Shown here piece by piece: positions 1 to 7,846 of a stretch of DNA of 64,000 bases. Below the pieces are notes generated by a model. That model had not been told where the DNA came from. It did not search any database and worked only from the letters and a program-made list of their open reading frames with translations. Location of the stretch: assembly GCF_900111835.1 (NCBI RefSeq), contig NZ_FOJP01000018.1, positions 1-64,000 on the forward strand, given 5' to 3'. Positions within the stretch are counted from its first letter, which is position 1; each line of letters opens with the position of its first letter. Origin of the DNA: Metapseudomonas otitidis. GTDB taxonomy: Bacteria > Pseudomonadota > Gammaproteobacteria > Pseudomonadales > Pseudomonadaceae. Both the position numbers and the translations under genes were made by a program.

Positions 1-786
1 CTGCGCATGGGCCACGCCAAGCTGGTGGACACCATGATCCAGGACGGCCTGTGGGACGCCTTCAACGACTACCACATGGGCATCACCGCCGAGAACCTGG
101 TGGAAAAGTACGGCATCAGCCGGGAAGCCCAGGACGCCTTCGCCGCCGCCTCCCAGCAGAAGGCCTGCGCGGCCATCGAAGGTGGGCGCTTCAAGGACGA
201 GATCACCCCCATCCTGATCCCGCAGAAGAAGGGCGAGCCCATCGCCTTCGCCACCGACGAGCAGCCCCGCGCCGGCACCACCGCCGAGTCCCTGGCCAAG
301 CTCAAGCCGGCCTTCAAGAAGGACGGCAGCGTCACCGCCGGCAACGCCTCCAGCCTCAACGACGGCGCCGCCGCCGTGCTGCTGATGAGCGCCGACAAGG
401 CCAAGGCCCTCGGCCTGCCGGTGCTGGCGCGCATCGCCAGCTACGCCAGCGCCGGTGTCGACCCGGCGATCATGGGCATCGGCCCGGTCTCCGCGACCCG
501 CCGCTGCCTGGAGAAAGCCGGCTGGAACCTGGCCGAGCTGGACCTGATCGAAGCCAACGAAGCCTTCGCCGCCCAGGCCCTGTCCGTGGGCCAGGAGCTG
601 GGCTGGGATGCGAGCAAGGTCAACGTCAACGGCGGCGCCATCGCCCTCGGCCACCCCATCGGCGCTTCCGGCTGCCGCGTGCTGGTGACCCTGCTGCACG
701 AGATGATCAAGCGCGATGCGAAGAAGGGCCTGGCCACCCTGTGCATCGGCGGCGGGCAGGGCGTGGCCCTGGCCATCGAGCGCTGA
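1..786 (+). CDS. atoB: Acetyl-CoA acetyltransferase (thiolase), 3' part
   Basis: Condenses two acetyl-CoA, or cleaves acetoacetyl-CoA, in short-chain fatty acid and ketone-body metabolism in the cytosol. The reading frame is open from base 1, so the gene is cut by the window edge. About 261 C-terminal residues remain of a family length near 393. The N-terminal nucleophilic cysteine lies outside the window, but the C-terminal catalytic motifs are present: [17 protein letters not shown] (His) and CIGGGQG (Cys). The next gene on the same strand is an AtoE-type short-chain fatty acid permease, which supports a role in acetoacetate/short-chain fatty acid use. A MITE-like repeat separates the two genes, so co-transcription is uncertain. 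Another thiolase subtype cannot be excluded. Confidence 0.9.
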   Translation: MRMGHAKLVDTMIQDGLWDAFNDYHMGITAENLVEKYGISREAQDAFAAASQQKACAAIEGGRFKDEITPILIPQKKGEPIAFATDEQPRAGTTAESLAKLKPAFKKDGSVTAGNASSLNDGAAAVLLMSADKAKALGLPVLARIASYASAGVDPAIMGIGPVSATRRCLEKAGWNLAELDLIEANEAFAAQALSVGQELGWDASKVNVNGGAIALGHPIGASGCRVLVTLLHEMIKRDAKKGLATLCIGGGQGVALAIER

Positions 787-869
787 TCCCCTGCCGGGCC
801 GACGCCCCGGTCGGCCTGGCTACACGCTTGTTCACGCAACGCTCCGCGCACCTGCGCGGGGCGGGACGT

Positions 870-887
870 ACCACGCCCTGGCGTGGT
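870..887. repeat. 18-bp perfect inverted repeat
   Basis: ACCACGCC-CT-GGCGTGGT lies between the thiolase gene and the MITE-like repeat. It could be a dimeric-regulator operator or a small hairpin. There is no T-run to make it a terminator. The function is unknown. Confidence 0.4.
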
Positions 888-907
888 GTCGTCGTTTCAG
901 ACCTACA

Positions 908-1047
908 GGGCATCTCTAGAAACGTAGGCGAGGCCGTCAGCGCAAGGCAAAAACAGGCGAAAAAGCGCAGTTTACGTAGTGTAAATGAGCATTTTGAGCC
1001 GGTTTTTAACGCCGCGATGACAACGCAGGTAGTTTTTAGAGGTGCCC
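908..1047. mobile_element. MITE-like repeat, 140 bp, with 16-bp terminal inverted repeats
   Basis: The left end GGGCATCTCTAGAAAC (908-923) and the reverse complement of the right end, GGGCACCTCTAAAAAC (1047-1032), agree at 14 of 16 positions. A central palindrome TTTAC-GTAGT-GTAAA sits at 971-985. The interior is locally AT-richer than the surrounding genes and has no convincing ORF. The 787-1139 intergenic region holds only this element, the palindrome at 870-887 and a GC-rich hairpin near 793-817. No clear target-site duplication is visible. It is probably a non-autonomous element mobilised in trans; copy number elsewhere is unknown. Confidence 0.6.
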
Positions 1048-1139
1048 AACAGGGGGCGAAGACCCCCGAGCCGCTCCACCCCTATCCAGTGCCGGTGCCC
1101 TCCATGCCTGGCCGACAAGAACAACAGTGAGGTAGACCG

Positions 1140-2558
1140 ATGGTCACGCAACTCCAAGAAAGCCGCTCCGCCCGTTTTGCCATGCGGTGCTCCGCCTGGG
1201 CCGAGCGCTGGTTCCCCGATTCCTGGGTCTTCGCCGCCGCGGCCGTGATGCTGGTGACCCTGGCCGTGCTGGCCATGGGCGCGCCTGCCAGCCAGGCGGC
1301 CAAGGCTTTCGGCGACGGGTTCTGGAGCCTGATTCCCTTCACCATGCAGATGGCCTTCGTGGTCATCGGCGGCTATGTGGTCGCCAGCTCCGGGCCGGCG
1401 TCGAAACTCATCGACCGCCTGGCGCGGGTGCCGAAGAACGGCCGCTCGGCGGTGGCCTGGGTGGCGCTGGTGTCCATGCTCGCGTCGCTGCTCAACTGGG
1501 GCCTGTCCCTGGTGTTCGGCGGCCTGCTGGTGCGGGCCCTGGCACGCCGGGAGGAGCTGAAGATGGACTACCGCGCCGCCGGTGCGGCGGCCTACCTGGG
1601 CCTGGGCGCCGTGTGGGCGCTGGGCCTGTCGTCGTCGGCGGCGCAGTTGCAGGCCAACCCGGCCAGCCTGCCGCCGTCGATCCTGGCAATCACCGGGGTG
1701 ATTCCGTTCACCGAGACGATCTTCCTCTGGCAATCCGGGGTCATGCTGCTGGCGCTCATCGTGGTGTCCCTGGTGGTGGCCTACATGACCGCGCCGAGCG
1801 CCGCCAATGCCCGTGACGCCAAGGCCTGCGGGGTGGACCCGAGCTTCACCGCGCCGCGCCAGGCCAAGCCGACCCGTCCGGGGGAGTGGCTGGAACACAG
1901 CCCGCTGCTGATCATCCTGCTGGTGGCCCTGGCCGGCGGCTGGCTGGCCCAGGAGTTCGCCAGCAAGCCGGCGATCACCGCCATCTCCGGCCTCAACACC
2001 TACAACCTGCTGTTCATCATGGCCGGCGCGCTGCTGCACTGGCGCCCGCGCAGCTTCCTCGATGCCGTGGCCCGGGCGGTGCCGACCACAACCGGGGTGC
2101 TGATCCAGTTCCCGCTGTACGGCTCCATCGCCGCGCTGATGACCACCGTGAACGGCAGCGACGGCCAGACCCTGGCACACCACATCTCCACCTTCTTCGT
2201 GCAGATCGCCAGCCACGACACCTACGCGCTGCTGATGGGCGTGTACTCGGCGGTGCTGGGCTTCTTCATCCCCTCCGGCGGTGGCAAGTGGATCATCGAG
2301 GCGCCCTACGTGATGCAGGTGGCCAACGACCTGCAGTACCACCTGGGCTGGGCGGTGCAGATCTACAACGCCGCCGAGGCGCTGCCGAACCTGATCAACC
2401 CCTTCTACATGCTGCCGCTGCTGGGCGTGCTGGGGCTGAAGGCGCGTGACCTGATCGGCTTCTCCTTCGTGCAGCTGCTGGTGCATGCGCCGCTGGTGCT
2501 GGTGATGCTCTGGGCGCTGGGGCGGACCCTGGCCTACATCCCGCCGGTGATGCCCTGA
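1140..2558 (+). CDS. atoE: Short-chain fatty acid permease, AtoE family
   Basis: A 472-residue inner-membrane protein that matches the AtoE/short-chain fatty acid transporter family in length and pattern. It has many hydrophobic segments and conserved-looking loops such as WGLSLVFGG (about residue 120) and FFIPSGGGKWIIEAPY (about 375-390). It is expected to import short-chain acids such as acetoacetate or butyrate, feeding the thiolase encoded just upstream. The ATG is preceded by GAGG at suitable spacing. The MITE-like repeat ends 93 bp before the start, so it may lie in the leader or promoter region. I recall the same thiolase-permease order in the P. aeruginosa carnitine/3-hydroxybutyrate region. 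Confidence 0.88.
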   Translation: MVTQLQESRSARFAMRCSAWAERWFPDSWVFAAAAVMLVTLAVLAMGAPASQAAKAFGDGFWSLIPFTMQMAFVVIGGYVVASSGPASKLIDRLARVPKNGRSAVAWVALVSMLASLLNWGLSLVFGGLLVRALARREELKMDYRAAGAAAYLGLGAVWALGLSSSAAQLQANPASLPPSILAITGVIPFTETIFLWQSGVMLLALIVVSLVVAYMTAPSAANARDAKACGVDPSFTAPRQAKPTRPGEWLEHSPLLIILLVALAGGWLAQEFASKPAITAISGLNTYNLLFIMAGALLHWRPRSFLDAVARAVPTTTGVLIQFPLYGSIAALMTTVNGSDGQTLAHHISTFFVQIASHDTYALLMGVYSAVLGFFIPSGGGKWIIEAPYVMQVANDLQYHLGWAVQIYNAAEALPNLINPFYMLPLLGVLGLKARDLIGFSFVQLLVHAPLVLVMLWALGRTLAYIPPVMP

Positions 2559-2630
2559 GGGCGGGCGGTGGCGCGGGCATCACGCCCGTGTCGCCGCCGG
2601 CTGGCGCTGGGGAGGAGGGCGGTCGGCAAG

Positions 2631-2664
2631 CTGTCATCAGTCGGTCATGAACGTGTCATAGCCT
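2631..2664 (+). promoter_or_regulatory. Candidate Pho box (three PhoB half-sites) with weak -10
   Basis: Three direct repeats, CTGTCAT (2631), CGGTCAT (2642) and GTGTCAT (2653), follow one another at an exact 11-bp period. This is the geometry of the PhoB consensus CTGTCAT-N4-CTGTCAT. The first two repeats form an 18-bp box ending at 2648. Ten bases later comes TAGCCT (2659-2664), the spacing expected between a Pho box and a -10, although that hexamer is a weak match. Phosphate control of the downstream DUF3859 gene is inferred. Confidence 0.6.
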
Positions 2665-2691
2665 GCCGCCATCCCAACCAAGGAGCGCGAC

Positions 2692-3156
2692 ATGAAAGCA
2701 ACCCGACTGAGTGCACTGATCGCCCTCGGCCTGGCGTCCGGAGCGGCCTGGGCCGATGTCCGGGTGGACGGGCCGGTGGAATACGGCGTGTTCGAGAGCC
2801 GCTACCAGGACTTCAAGCCCGGCGAGCGCGTGCTGACCAGCAGCGACCAGAGCATCCAGCAGACCGAGGTGGTGCCCGCCCGGCTCGGCACCAAGTTCGG
2901 CCTGCGCTACACCCTGGTCGGCAAGCGCGAGAACGACACGCCGCTGACCCTGCTGTACCTCACCCCGGGTGTGACCACTCCCGACGGCCAGCGCCACGAC
3001 AAGTTCGAGGTGATCCAGAAGATGGCCCCGGGCGCTCCCCAGGACGTGATGGCCTATGAGTTCACCGAGACCCACGAAGTGGTGCCCGGTGCCTGGCACT
3101 TCATGGTGTTCCAGGGTGACCGGCTACTTGCCGAGAAGCGTTTCGAGGTCCGCTGA
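2692..3156 (+). CDS. Secreted DUF3859 family protein
   Basis: 154 residues with an N-terminal signal peptide (MKATRLSALIALGLASGAAWA, cleavage near residue 21). The mature part is a compact beta-rich domain of the DUF3859 family, so a periplasmic location is expected. The biochemical role is unknown. The start is supported by AAGGAG eight bases upstream. The gene appears monocistronic, and the only regulatory clue is the candidate Pho box in its promoter. A GC-rich hairpin follows the stop codon. Confidence 0.8.
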   Translation: MKATRLSALIALGLASGAAWADVRVDGPVEYGVFESRYQDFKPGERVLTSSDQSIQQTEVVPARLGTKFGLRYTLVGKRENDTPLTLLYLTPGVTTPDGQRHDKFEVIQKMAPGAPQDVMAYEFTETHEVVPGAWHFMVFQGDRLLAEKRFEVR

Positions 3157-3532
3157 CCGCCTTTGCCGCCCGGTTCCGCCGGGCGGTCCCTCCCCACGGG
3201 CCAGGCCCGTCGCGCCCCAGGCGCCTGTGATTTCCCTCCCCGAATGACGACTGCCCGGCTGTTGGTTGGGCGGATGACTGGCGTATTGGCAGGCTCGGAC
3301 ATACTTTGTTACCGTACTTGCACTTTCGTACCAGATTCGCTCCCCGCTCCAACAACAAGAACAGCGTGACCGTCGCCGGCGTGCACTCCCGCGACGAGGA
3401 TGGACACCTGCGAGAGCGATGCCGAGGCCTGCCCATGTGCCCGGACGCCGTTCCGCAGCCGAGAGAAGAACAACAACAGGACCGGACGCAGAGCCGGCCC
3501 GAAATCTTGGCCGTCAAGGGAGGTACGTCGCT
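3157..3532. other. Intergenic region with one GC-rich hairpin
   Basis: The 376 bases between the DUF3859 and DUF1302 genes contain a perfect stem CCGCCCGG/CCGGGCGG at 3166-3186, a possible terminator for DUF3859 but without a T-run. The DUF1302 frame is open upstream to 3419, but that part has no signal-peptide character and is treated as leader. No gene or clear promoter is seen. Confidence 0.5.
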
Positions 3533-5476
3533 ATGAAGAGGTTCATCCGCAATCCTGTCGCACCCCATCGATCAGGGCCCGCTGGCGTCGCCTGGGGGCT
3601 GCTGCCCCTGCTGGTGGCGGGCTCGGCCCAGGCGGTGGAGTTCAGCCTGCTGGACAACCAGCTCACCGGCTCCATCGACACCACGCTGTCCTACGGCGCC
3701 ATGTGGCGGGTGCAGGGGCGGGACAAGGACAACATCAGCGACATCAACGCCGACGACGGCAATCGCAATTTCGATACCGGGCTGGTCTCCGAGGTGTACA
3801 AGGCCACGTCCGACCTCTCGCTGAAGTACGACAACTATGGCGCCTTCGTGCGCGGCACGGCGTACTACGACAGCCAGATCATGGACAAGCGCAACGACTA
3901 CTACGGCACCACCGGTGGCGTGGAGCGACCCAGCCAGTCCTTCCCCGATGACGACCGCTTCACCCAGGACACCCGCCACGTGGCCGGGCGCAAGGCCGAG
4001 GTGCTGGATGCCTACGTGTTCGGCAACTGGGACGTGGGCGACATGCCCCTGGGTGCCAAGGTGGGACGCCAGGTCATCAACTGGGGTGAGGGGGTGTTCT
4101 ACCGGGGTGGGGTGAACACCGTGAACCCGGTGGATGCGGCGCGCTTCCACCTGCCGGGTTCGGAGCTGAAGGAAGTGCTGGTGCCGATGGAGGCGCTGAG
4201 CTTCAACCTGGGGCTGACCGACAACCTGTCCATGGAGGCCTTCTACCATTGGAAGTGGAAGGAAACCCGGCTGGACCCGGTGGGCACCTACTTCTCCGAC
4301 ACCGACCTGTTCGCCGATGGCGGGCATACGGCGTACACCACCACGGCCAACCCCGACCTGCTGGCGATCATGGGCCTGCACCCCCTGGCGGTAGCGGCGG
4401 GTGCCATCGGCAATGGCGCCTACGGGCCCAATGCCTACGTCAATGCGGAGAACGGGACCTTCAAGGTCGCCAATATCGGCAAGGACCTGCAGGCGGACGA
4501 CAGTGGCCAGTTCGGCGTCGCCTTCCGCTACATGGCTGAGGAGCTGAACTCCACCGAGTTCGGTTTCTACTTCGTCAACTACCACGCCAAGGAGCCGCAG
4601 ATCGCCATCGACCTGACCGGCTACAACGGTGTGGACATGGCTGGCCTGGCAGGCTTCGGGCCGGCCGGCCCAGGGCTGGCAACGCTGGACATGGCCAGCA
4701 ATGCCCAGGCCCGTCGCCGTTATGTCGAAGACATCCGTATGTACGGTTTCAGCTTCAACACCACGGTGGGGGATGCCTCGGTGTCCGGCGAGATCGCTTA
4801 TCGCCCCAACGCGCCGATCGCCATCGCCGCCACTGACGACCTCCTCAGCGACCTGCTGGGGCAGGGTGTCAACGGGTTGACCAACATCTACGACGCCAGC
4901 GTTGCAGGCAATGCCGCCTGCGCCCAGGTATCCGGCAAGCAGCTCTGCCGCAGTTCGATCTTCGACAACTACGAGCGTGCCGAGACCTACAACACCTCCC
5001 TGTCCACCCTCTACAACTTCGGCCCGGCGCTGAGCTTCGACTCGGTGATCGGCGTGGCCGAGCTGGCGTCCCAGCACATCCGTGGCAGCAGCCTGAAGTA
5101 CACCGCCTTCGACGGCTCGGTGCGCAGGTTCACCAGTGCCACCGACAAGGCCTACGAGGACGAGCGCACCACCGACAGCGACCAGATCAGTCGCGACAGC
5201 TACGGCTACACGCTGCTGCTGTCCGGTAGCTGGAACGACGTCTATGCCGGGGTGAAGCTCTCGCCCTACGTAGTGTTCCAGCACGACTTCAAGGGCAACT
5301 CGGACCGCACCGGCAACTTCATCGAAGGGCGCAAGGCACACACCATCGGCGTGGACGCCAGCTACCTGAACAGCTTCGAAGTGGGCCTGCAGTACACCGA
5401 GTACTACGGCGCCGGGCGCAACAACAGCACCCGCGACCGCGACAACGTCTCGCTCACCGCCAAGTACTCGTTCTGA
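3533..5476 (+). CDS. DUF1302 outer-membrane family protein
   Basis: 647 residues from the ATG at 3533. This start was chosen because it begins with a basic, then hydrophobic signal peptide ending ...VAGSAQA, and has GGAGG upstream. An in-frame extension to 3419 lacks these features. The mature protein is rich in alternating beta-strand patterns and aromatic residues and ends in phenylalanine (SLTAKYSF), typical of outer-membrane barrels. This agrees with DUF1302, a family usually paired with DUF1329 and found near catabolic or lipid-related genes. The DUF1329 gene follows 47 bp downstream. It may pass or display a hydrophobic substrate; this is inferred. Confidence 0.85.
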   Translation: MKRFIRNPVAPHRSGPAGVAWGLLPLLVAGSAQAVEFSLLDNQLTGSIDTTLSYGAMWRVQGRDKDNISDINADDGNRNFDTGLVSEVYKATSDLSLKYDNYGAFVRGTAYYDSQIMDKRNDYYGTTGGVERPSQSFPDDDRFTQDTRHVAGRKAEVLDAYVFGNWDVGDMPLGAKVGRQVINWGEGVFYRGGVNTVNPVDAARFHLPGSELKEVLVPMEALSFNLGLTDNLSMEAFYHWKWKETRLDPVGTYFSDTDLFADGGHTAYTTTANPDLLAIMGLHPLAVAAGAIGNGAYGPNAYVNAENGTFKVANIGKDLQADDSGQFGVAFRYMAEELNSTEFGFYFVNYHAKEPQIAIDLTGYNGVDMAGLAGFGPAGPGLATLDMASNAQARRRYVEDIRMYGFSFNTTVGDASVSGEIAYRPNAPIAIAATDDLLSDLLGQGVNGLTNIYDASVAGNAACAQVSGKQLCRSSIFDNYERAETYNTSLSTLYNFGPALSFDSVIGVAELASQHIRGSSLKYTAFDGSVRRFTSATDKAYEDERTTDSDQISRDSYGYTLLLSGSWNDVYAGVKLSPYVVFQHDFKGNSDRTGNFIEGRKAHTIGVDASYLNSFEVGLQYTEYYGAGRNNSTRDRDNVSLTAKYSF

Positions 5477-5523
5477 CCGCGCGCCCGGCCGTGGCCGGGC
5501 TGTCACCTGACAGGGAGACCCCC

Positions 5524-6894
5524 ATGCTGAGCAAACCTTCGCTGCTGCTGGCCGCCTGCGTGCTGGCAACCATCACCTCCGAGGCCGGCGCCGCCGTGAC
5601 GGCCGACCAGGCCGCCGCGCTCGACAGCCGGCTGACCCCCTTCGGCGCCGAGAAGGCCGGCAATGCCGCCGGCACCATTCCCGCCTGGACCGGCGGGCTG
5701 ACCCAGGCCCCGGCCGGCTACAAGGGGCCCGGCCAGCACCATGTCGACCCCTTTGCCGGCGATACCCCGCAGTTCACCATCACCAAGGCCAACCTGGAGC
5801 AGTACAAGGCGCACCTGACGCCGGGCCAGGTGGCGCTGTTCAACGCCTACCCGGAGAGCTTCCAGATGCCGGTCTACGCCACCCGGCGTTCCGGCTCGGC
5901 GCCGCAGTGGGTCTACGACAACATCCGCCGCAACGCCACCAGCGCCAAGCTGCTCAACGGTGGCAACGGCTTTGCCGACGCCTACGGCGGCGTGCCGTTC
6001 CCGATCCCGCAGAACGGCCTGGAGGCGGTGTGGAACCACATCACCCGTTATCGCGGCACCTACATCGTGCGGCGCTCGGCGGAGGCGGGCGTGCAGCGCA
6101 ATGGCGCCTACTCCCTGGTCACCTCCGAGGACGAGGCGCTGTTCCGCTTCTACGACCCCAAGGGCAGCTACGCGGGCCTGCAGAACACCCTGTTCTACTA
6201 CCTCAGCTTCACCACCGCCCCGGCGCGCCTGGCCGGCAACGGCGCGCTGGTGCAGGAGATGCTCGACCAGGTCAAGGAGCCACGCCAGGCCTGGGGCTAC
6301 AACCCCGGACAGCGCCGTGTGCGGCGGGCGCCGACCCTGGCCTACGACACGCCCATCGAGTCCACCGACGGCCTGCGCACCGCCGATGACACTGACATGT
6401 ACAACGGCGCGCCGGATCGCTACGACTGGACCCTGGTGGGCAAGCAGGAGATCTACATCCCCTACAACAACTACAAGGTCACCAGCCCCGAGGTGAAGTA
6501 CAAGGACCTGCTGCAGCCCGGCCACATCAACCCCAAGTACACCCGCTACGAGCTGCACCGGGTGTGGGTGGTGGATGGCAAGCTCAAGCCCGGCGCCCGG
6601 CACATCTACTCGCGGCGCACGCTGTTCCTCGACGAGGACAGCTGGGGCGCTGCGGTGGTTGACCAGTACGACGGCCGGGGCGACCTCTGGCGGGTGTCGA
6701 TGGCCTACCTGAAGAACTTCTACGAAGTGCCCACGGTGTGGACCGCGCTGGACACCTTCCATGACCTCCAGGCCCGCCGCTACGGCGTGCAGTGGCTGGA
6801 CAACGAAGAGCCCGGCACCGTCGACTTCAGCCAGCCGTCCCCCGGTGACGCGGCCTTCACCCCGGCCGCCTTGAGGCGCAAGGCCTCGCGCTGA
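5524..6894 (+). CDS. DUF1329 periplasmic family protein
   Basis: 456 residues, starting at the ATG that opens a clear signal peptide (MLSKPSLLLAACVLATITSEAGA) with GGGAG upstream. The body belongs to DUF1329, often described as having a LolA/LolB-like lipid-binding fold. It includes the family-typical aromatic stretches YFYY-like near residue 220 and RYELHRVWVVDGKLK near 340-354. It is very probably co-transcribed with the DUF1302 barrel gene as an envelope pair. Substrate and pathway are unknown. No RND exporter gene, which often accompanies this pair, is seen here. Confidence 0.85.
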   Translation: MLSKPSLLLAACVLATITSEAGAAVTADQAAALDSRLTPFGAEKAGNAAGTIPAWTGGLTQAPAGYKGPGQHHVDPFAGDTPQFTITKANLEQYKAHLTPGQVALFNAYPESFQMPVYATRRSGSAPQWVYDNIRRNATSAKLLNGGNGFADAYGGVPFPIPQNGLEAVWNHITRYRGTYIVRRSAEAGVQRNGAYSLVTSEDEALFRFYDPKGSYAGLQNTLFYYLSFTTAPARLAGNGALVQEMLDQVKEPRQAWGYNPGQRRVRRAPTLAYDTPIESTDGLRTADDTDMYNGAPDRYDWTLVGKQEIYIPYNNYKVTSPEVKYKDLLQPGHINPKYTRYELHRVWVVDGKLKPGARHIYSRRTLFLDEDSWGAAVVDQYDGRGDLWRVSMAYLKNFYEVPTVWTALDTFHDLQARRYGVQWLDNEEPGTVDFSQPSPGDAAFTPAALRRKASR

Positions 6895-6896
6895 CC

Positions 6897-6923
6897 GCAG
6901 TCCCGCCCTACGGCAGGGACTGC
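6897..6923 (+). terminator. Possible stem-loop after the DUF1302-DUF1329 pair
   Basis: GCAGTCCC and GGGACTGC form a perfect 8-bp stem around an 11-base loop, starting three bases after the DUF1329 stop. No T-run follows, so it may only stabilise the mRNA 3' end. Confidence 0.35.
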
Positions 6924-6983
6924 TCGCCGACCCGGCGCCGCGTTATAGTCGCGCGATTCCAACCGAAGGGATGAGCTAGGACC

Positions 6984-7712
6984 ATGGTGGCGCCGGTGAG
7001 GATTCTGGTGGTGGACGACGATGCCGAGGTGCGCGAGCTGCTGCAGGACTACCTGGGCGGCCACGCCTACCAGGTGGAGACGGCCTGTGACAGCGGCAGC
7101 ATGCGCGCGGCCCTGGCAGTCGGCTTGCCGGACCTGGTGCTGCTGGACGTCGGCCTGCCCGGCGAGGACGGCCTGAGCCTCGCCCGCTACCTGCGCGAGC
7201 ACCACGACCTGCCGGTGATCATGGTCTCCGGCGCCGGCAGCGCCGTGGACCGTACCATCGGCCTGGAAGTGGGCGCCGACGACTACGTGGCCAAGCCCTT
7301 CGACCCCCGCGAACTGCTTGCCCGGATCAAGACCGTGCTGCGCCGCTACCAGCGCGCCCCGGCGTCCGCTGCCGTGGCGGAGGCCGTTGCCCCCGTCGAA
7401 CCCGATACCCGCCTGCAACTGGGCGCCTGCCGCCTGGACCTGGAGCGCCGCCAGCTGTTCGACGCCTCGGGCGCGGAAATTCCCCTCACGGCCATGGAGT
7501 TCGACCTGCTCCAGGCCTTCGCCCAGCGGCCCAACCGACCGTTGTCCCGCGACCAGTTGCTCAACCTCACCCAGAATCGCGACTGGAACCCCTTCGACCG
7601 CTCCGTCGACATCCGCATCGCCCGCCTGCGCCGCAAGCTCGAGACCGACCCCGACAAACCCCAGGTGATCCGCACCCTGCGCGGGGTGGGGTACATGTTC
7701 GTGCCGGGCTGA
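6984..7712 (+). CDS. OmpR/PhoB-family response regulator
   Basis: 242 residues: a receiver domain (about 5-120) with acidic pocket D11-D13, phospho-acceptor Asp55 (LVLLDVGLPG), the switch Ser/Thr region VSGAG and Lys in AKPFDP. A winged-helix C-terminal domain (about 145-240) ends in the usual VRTLRGVGYMF-type wing (here IRTLRGVGYMFVPG). It binds DNA when phosphorylated. The next gene is a hybrid histidine kinase on the same strand, a likely partner. GTG at 6987 is an alternative start. Two tandem TTGTTTCAA copies precede the kinase gene and are a plausible binding site. Confidence 0.9.
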   Translation: MVAPVRILVVDDDAEVRELLQDYLGGHAYQVETACDSGSMRAALAVGLPDLVLLDVGLPGEDGLSLARYLREHHDLPVIMVSGAGSAVDRTIGLEVGADDYVAKPFDPRELLARIKTVLRRYQRAPASAAVAEAVAPVEPDTRLQLGACRLDLERRQLFDASGAEIPLTAMEFDLLQAFAQRPNRPLSRDQLLNLTQNRDWNPFDRSVDIRIARLRRKLETDPDKPQVIRTLRGVGYMFVPG

Positions 7713-7751
7713 CCCCGCGCCTGGCGCCTCTGCTCGGCGCCAGGCCGCCGT

Positions 7752-7813
7752 TTGTTTCAATTGTTTCAACCGCGTTGTACCCCCTGAAATCCCTCGGGGC
7801 GGCTCTCTATACT
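7752..7813 (+). promoter_or_regulatory. Tandem TTGTTTCAA repeat and sigma-70-like promoter of the hybrid kinase gene
   Basis: TTGTTTCAA occurs twice head to tail at 7752-7760 and 7761-7769. Downstream lie CTGAAA (7784-7789) and, after 18 bp, TATACT (7808-7813), a good -35/-10 pair. The ATG follows at 7847. Direct repeats just upstream of a -35 are typical of activators of the OmpR family, but the 9-bp period is shorter than the usual 10-11 bp. Confidence 0.5.
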
Positions 7814-7846
7814 CCGCTCACCCAAGAGGCTCCTGGAGGCCTTCCG

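Noticed and set aside
972-2486. Long open frame (504 codons) on the minus strand opposite atoE
   Set aside because: It lies antisense to a clear transporter gene, is rich in His/Gln/Arg/Gly as expected from GC-skewed shadow frames, and shows no domain or ribosome site.
3572-5569. 665-codon minus-strand frame opposite the DUF1302 gene
   Set aside because: Val/Gly/Ala/His-rich composition is typical of an antisense frame in high-GC DNA; the plus strand has a signal peptide and barrel pattern.
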